Both the position numbers and the translations under genes were made by a program. A stretch of DNA of 64,000 nucleotides from Gymnopus androsaceus JB14 (lineage: Eukaryota; Basidiomycota; Agaricomycetes; Agaricales; Omphalotaceae). Location: assembly GCA_009733575.1 (NCBI GenBank), contig ML769385.1, positions 361,188 to 425,187 of the forward strand, written 5' to 3'. Shown one piece after another: positions 61,469 to 64,000 of this stretch. Every line of letters begins with the position of its first letter. Position 1 is the first letter of the stretch. The notes under the pieces were generated by a model, which was given only the letters and a program-made list of their open reading frames with translations, did not search any database and was not told the DNA's origin.

Positions 61469-62190
61469 ATGCTCACGCGACCTCAGTTCGATCGAGCGTG
61501 CAAGCTACTAATAGAGGAATATGCAAACTGTTCTTCGTCTTTATCGACAAATGCCATGCAAGGATGGTGTTGGAACGAACATCCTGTACAACTCTTTGCT
61601 TTGATCCTTGCGCTTCTTGTTCTTAAATACTTCTAGTCGTTCTCTGGACTGGGTTACATGTCTCGAACCTCCGACTATCTTGGGCAAGCTTCCTCTGACA
61701 ATCTGGATCCTGAAGATGACTGCATAGAGATCGATGAAGCAACTGCTTCAATATCCATTGTAGTTTCAACGTCGCAGCAATACGTCATGTTTTCTGCTAC
61801 GTTCCAAGTTCCTTGCTTTTATTTTACAATGTATCATCCCAGTACGTATCTTTATTGTTTTCCTTCGTGTCTCACAATCCTGCAGATGGTGCTCCATTGT
61901 CAATAGATGAACTGCTCTCTACCTCCTTGTTCCGGCCTTGTATCCTCGAAGATGCCGAAACAACAAGTTTTGCTCTTACTCGCCCGAATGCGGCTTTTCC
62001 GCTCTTATCGCAAGGAGATCATCCAACAACAGGAAGACCCTGCTGGTTCTTACATCCATGTGAGACCACTGCAGCAGTTGAAGAGTTGATGAAAGAGATC
62101 GCGAACGACGGGGACAGTGAGGACACTAGGCTGTTAAAGTGGTTGAAGATGTGGTTCACGGTGCTCGGGAGCGCCGTAGACTTGGCTTGA
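61469..62190 (+). CDS. ATG10: Autophagy E2-like enzyme Atg10
   Basis: Three exons give about 205 residues. Start [20 protein letters not shown], then GWCWNEHP joined across an intron to [12 protein letters not shown]. The Atg10/Atg3-type core is [40 protein letters not shown] with the active-site Cys in HPC, and [16 protein letters not shown] at the end. Atg10 transfers Atg12 to Atg5 to make the autophagosome-lipidation ligase. An internal ATG (MSRTS, 61658) is possible but would drop conserved N-terminal sequence. No break is seen. Confidence 0.87.
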
Positions 62191-62409
62191 AAAGCACATG
62201 TAAATTTGGCACGGCACCGGGTCATGGATCCGAGCGGGCTGTTGTAATTATAATATGATACAAACTCTTATATACTCTGTTCTTCCAGTTACGCTGGTCA
62301 AACATTGAAACCGTCGCACAAAGTCGTCTTATACTCTGAAATATTCCTGGTCGTACGATTCAAATCGGCGATCGGGTAGATAACGATTTAATACTTAAGC
62401 CACATTGAT
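62191..62409. promoter_or_regulatory. Intergenic region upstream of ERG10
   Basis: 219 bp between ATG10 and ERG10. Pyrimidine-rich near the start. No specific site identified. Confidence 0.35.
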
Positions 62410-63919
62410 ATGTTGTCGCGCCTCACCTCTTCCTCGCTTTCCTTCTCCCATCTTCTCCATTCATCTGCCAGTATTAGAACAATGGTTTGTTTTATGTCCT
62501 CCGCTTGAATATTCGGTTTGACCTTTGTCTAGGCCACTGAAGTTGTCATCGTCGCCGCTTCGCGTACTCCTACTGGCTCAATCAATGGTGCCCTCAAAAC
62601 TTTCACTGCTCCCCAACTCGGCTCTATTGCCCTCAAACACGCTCTTGCCTCGAAAAATATCGACCCCGGCGTTGTCGAGGAAATTTACTTTGGAAATGTC
62701 GTTCAAGCAGGTGTCGGTCAGTCTCCTGCTCGCCAAGTCGCTCTCGCTTCGGGCATGAGCAGCAAATCCGATGCTACAACTATCAACAAGGTTTGCGCTA
62801 GCGGCATGAAATCAATCATGCTTGCTTCCCAGAGCATCCAACTTGGTCAAGCTAGCGTTGTCGCTGCCGGAGGTATGGAAAGCATGAGTAACGCTCCGTA
62901 TGTAATTTATCCTCTTGATGACCACCTCAACTGACTGATTCTCCTCCTAGCTTCCTCCTTCCCCGCCAAAATCCCGTGTTTGGTAAATTCACTACTACCG
63001 ACTCTCTCGAATACGATGGTCTTTGGGATACCTACAACAACCAAGCCATGGGGAACTGCGGAGAGTCTGCAGCTGAGAAGCACAGCATTACCCGTGAATC
63101 TCAGGACGCGCATGCCATCGATTCGTATAGACGTGCAGAGCAGGCATGGAAAACTGGTGCATTTGACGAAGAGATCGTACCCGTCACCGTAAAGGGCAAG
63201 AAAGGAGACACAGTCGTACGGGAAGACGAAGAGTACAAGCGAATCATCTACGACAAGGTTCCCAGTCTGCGTTCCGCGTTCAAGCAGGGTGGTAGCATTA
63301 CTGCCGCCAACTCTTCGCCATTGAACGACGGTGCCTCTGCCTTGATCCTTATGTCTGCTGAAAAGGCAAAAGAACTCGGTCTTACTCCTCTCGCCAAGAT
63401 TATCTGTACGTTTGACTATTATTTGTTTTTCGATTTGTTCTTGACATGCGATTACAATAGCCTACGCGGACGCTGGCGTGGACCCCATCGATTTCCCTAT
63501 TGCACCAACAGTCGCTTTACCCAAGGCTCTCGAACGCGCAAACCTCACCGTCAACGACATTTCTCTCTTTGAGATCAACGAGGCTTTCTCGGTCGTTGTC
63601 CGAATCACCGAAAAGGTGCTCAGCATTGACCCTGCGAAGATCAACGTGAATGGGTACGTGCCCTTCTCAACTATCGTATGATGCCAACTGAATTTTTGAT
63701 TTTCCAGTGGTGCAGTCGCACTCGGTCACGCTATCGGAAGCTCTGGTTCGCGTATCGTCGTGTCATTAGTGCATGCTTTAAAGTCTGGCCAGTATGGCGC
63801 GGCTGGTGTCTGCAATGGGGTAAGCACCGTTCGGCAGCAGCATGACAAAGCACCTACTGATTTATCGTCCTCGTTTACAGGGTGGAGCCGCTTCAGCGAT
63901 TGTTATTCAGAAATTGTAG
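62410..63919 (+). CDS. ERG10: Acetyl-CoA C-acetyltransferase (thiolase)
   Basis: Five exons encode about 420 residues. Thiolase motifs: [20 protein letters not shown], the nucleophile loop [69 protein letters not shown] and [15 protein letters not shown]. It condenses two acetyl-CoA to acetoacetyl-CoA, the first step of the mevalonate and ergosterol route, and also works in reverse. Exon 1 gives 24 residues ([20 protein letters not shown] and SIRT) before a second in-frame ATG at 62482, the last codon of the exon. The extension has Arg and Ser but no acids, so it may be a mitochondrial presequence. Confidence 0.93.
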
Positions 63920-64000
63920 ATTTTAGGCACTTCCATGGGGCATTCAATAAAAACGAAATGAACTACTTTCCTTTGTTGGCTGACGGTTCGGCATGTATCT

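Overview
The window is nuclear DNA of a filamentous fungus, most likely an agaricomycete (mushroom-forming basidiomycete). The signs are short introns of about 45-65 nt in nearly every gene, genes packed tightly on both strands with short divergent and convergent gaps, agaricomycete-style transcription factor and F-box families, and conserved eukaryotic housekeeping proteins. Gene models were built by reading the frames and joining GT/AG (sometimes GC/AG) introns by hand; each CDS entry gives the span from start to stop with introns included.

Layout. 1-2.2 kb: repeats, with a fold-back element (719-1807) between two diverged copies of one sequence. 2.3-7.7 kb: a Pro/Ser-rich protein, VMA21, ALG8 and IMP4. 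7.7-13.0 kb: a decayed protein-kinase-like gene with an in-frame stop, split at its catalytic loop by about 1.4 kb carrying a P-loop NTPase frame. 13.6-25 kb: M18 aminopeptidase, the U3 snoRNP WD40 protein UTP12 (with clustered frame breaks), a secreted double-psi beta-barrel protein and a Zn2Cys6 regulator. 25-31.9 kb: two tandem PLP-dependent Cys/Met-metabolism enzymes, an acyltransferase and TVP38. 31.9-43.4 kb: syntaxin-18/UFE1, F-box protein, SSU72, proteasome alpha-2, a second Zn2Cys6 protein, an aldehyde dehydrogenase with 22 exons, and COX8. 43.5-48.8 kb: a Dicer-like RNase III whose helicase region has lost its ATPase motifs. 48.9-63.9 kb: an unknown nuclear-type protein, a small membrane protein, FAF1, a DJ-1/PfpI protein, a zinc-ribbon protein, a GH47 EDEM-type mannosidase, APRT, ribosomal protein eS1, ATG10 and the thiolase ERG10.

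Working themes. Three small-subunit ribosome assembly factors (IMP4, UTP12, FAF1) and one 40S protein occur here. ALG8, the GH47 protein, UFE1, TVP38 and VMA21 all serve the secretory pathway. Exon structure is unusual: exons of 3 to 16 coding nt recur. Many otherwise conserved genes contain isolated one-base frame breaks, often in short homopolymers. These may be assembly errors or allele decay; the sequence alone cannot tell.

The most interesting single object is the Dicer-like gene: both RNase III catalytic centres are intact, but Walker A and the DECH box are gone.
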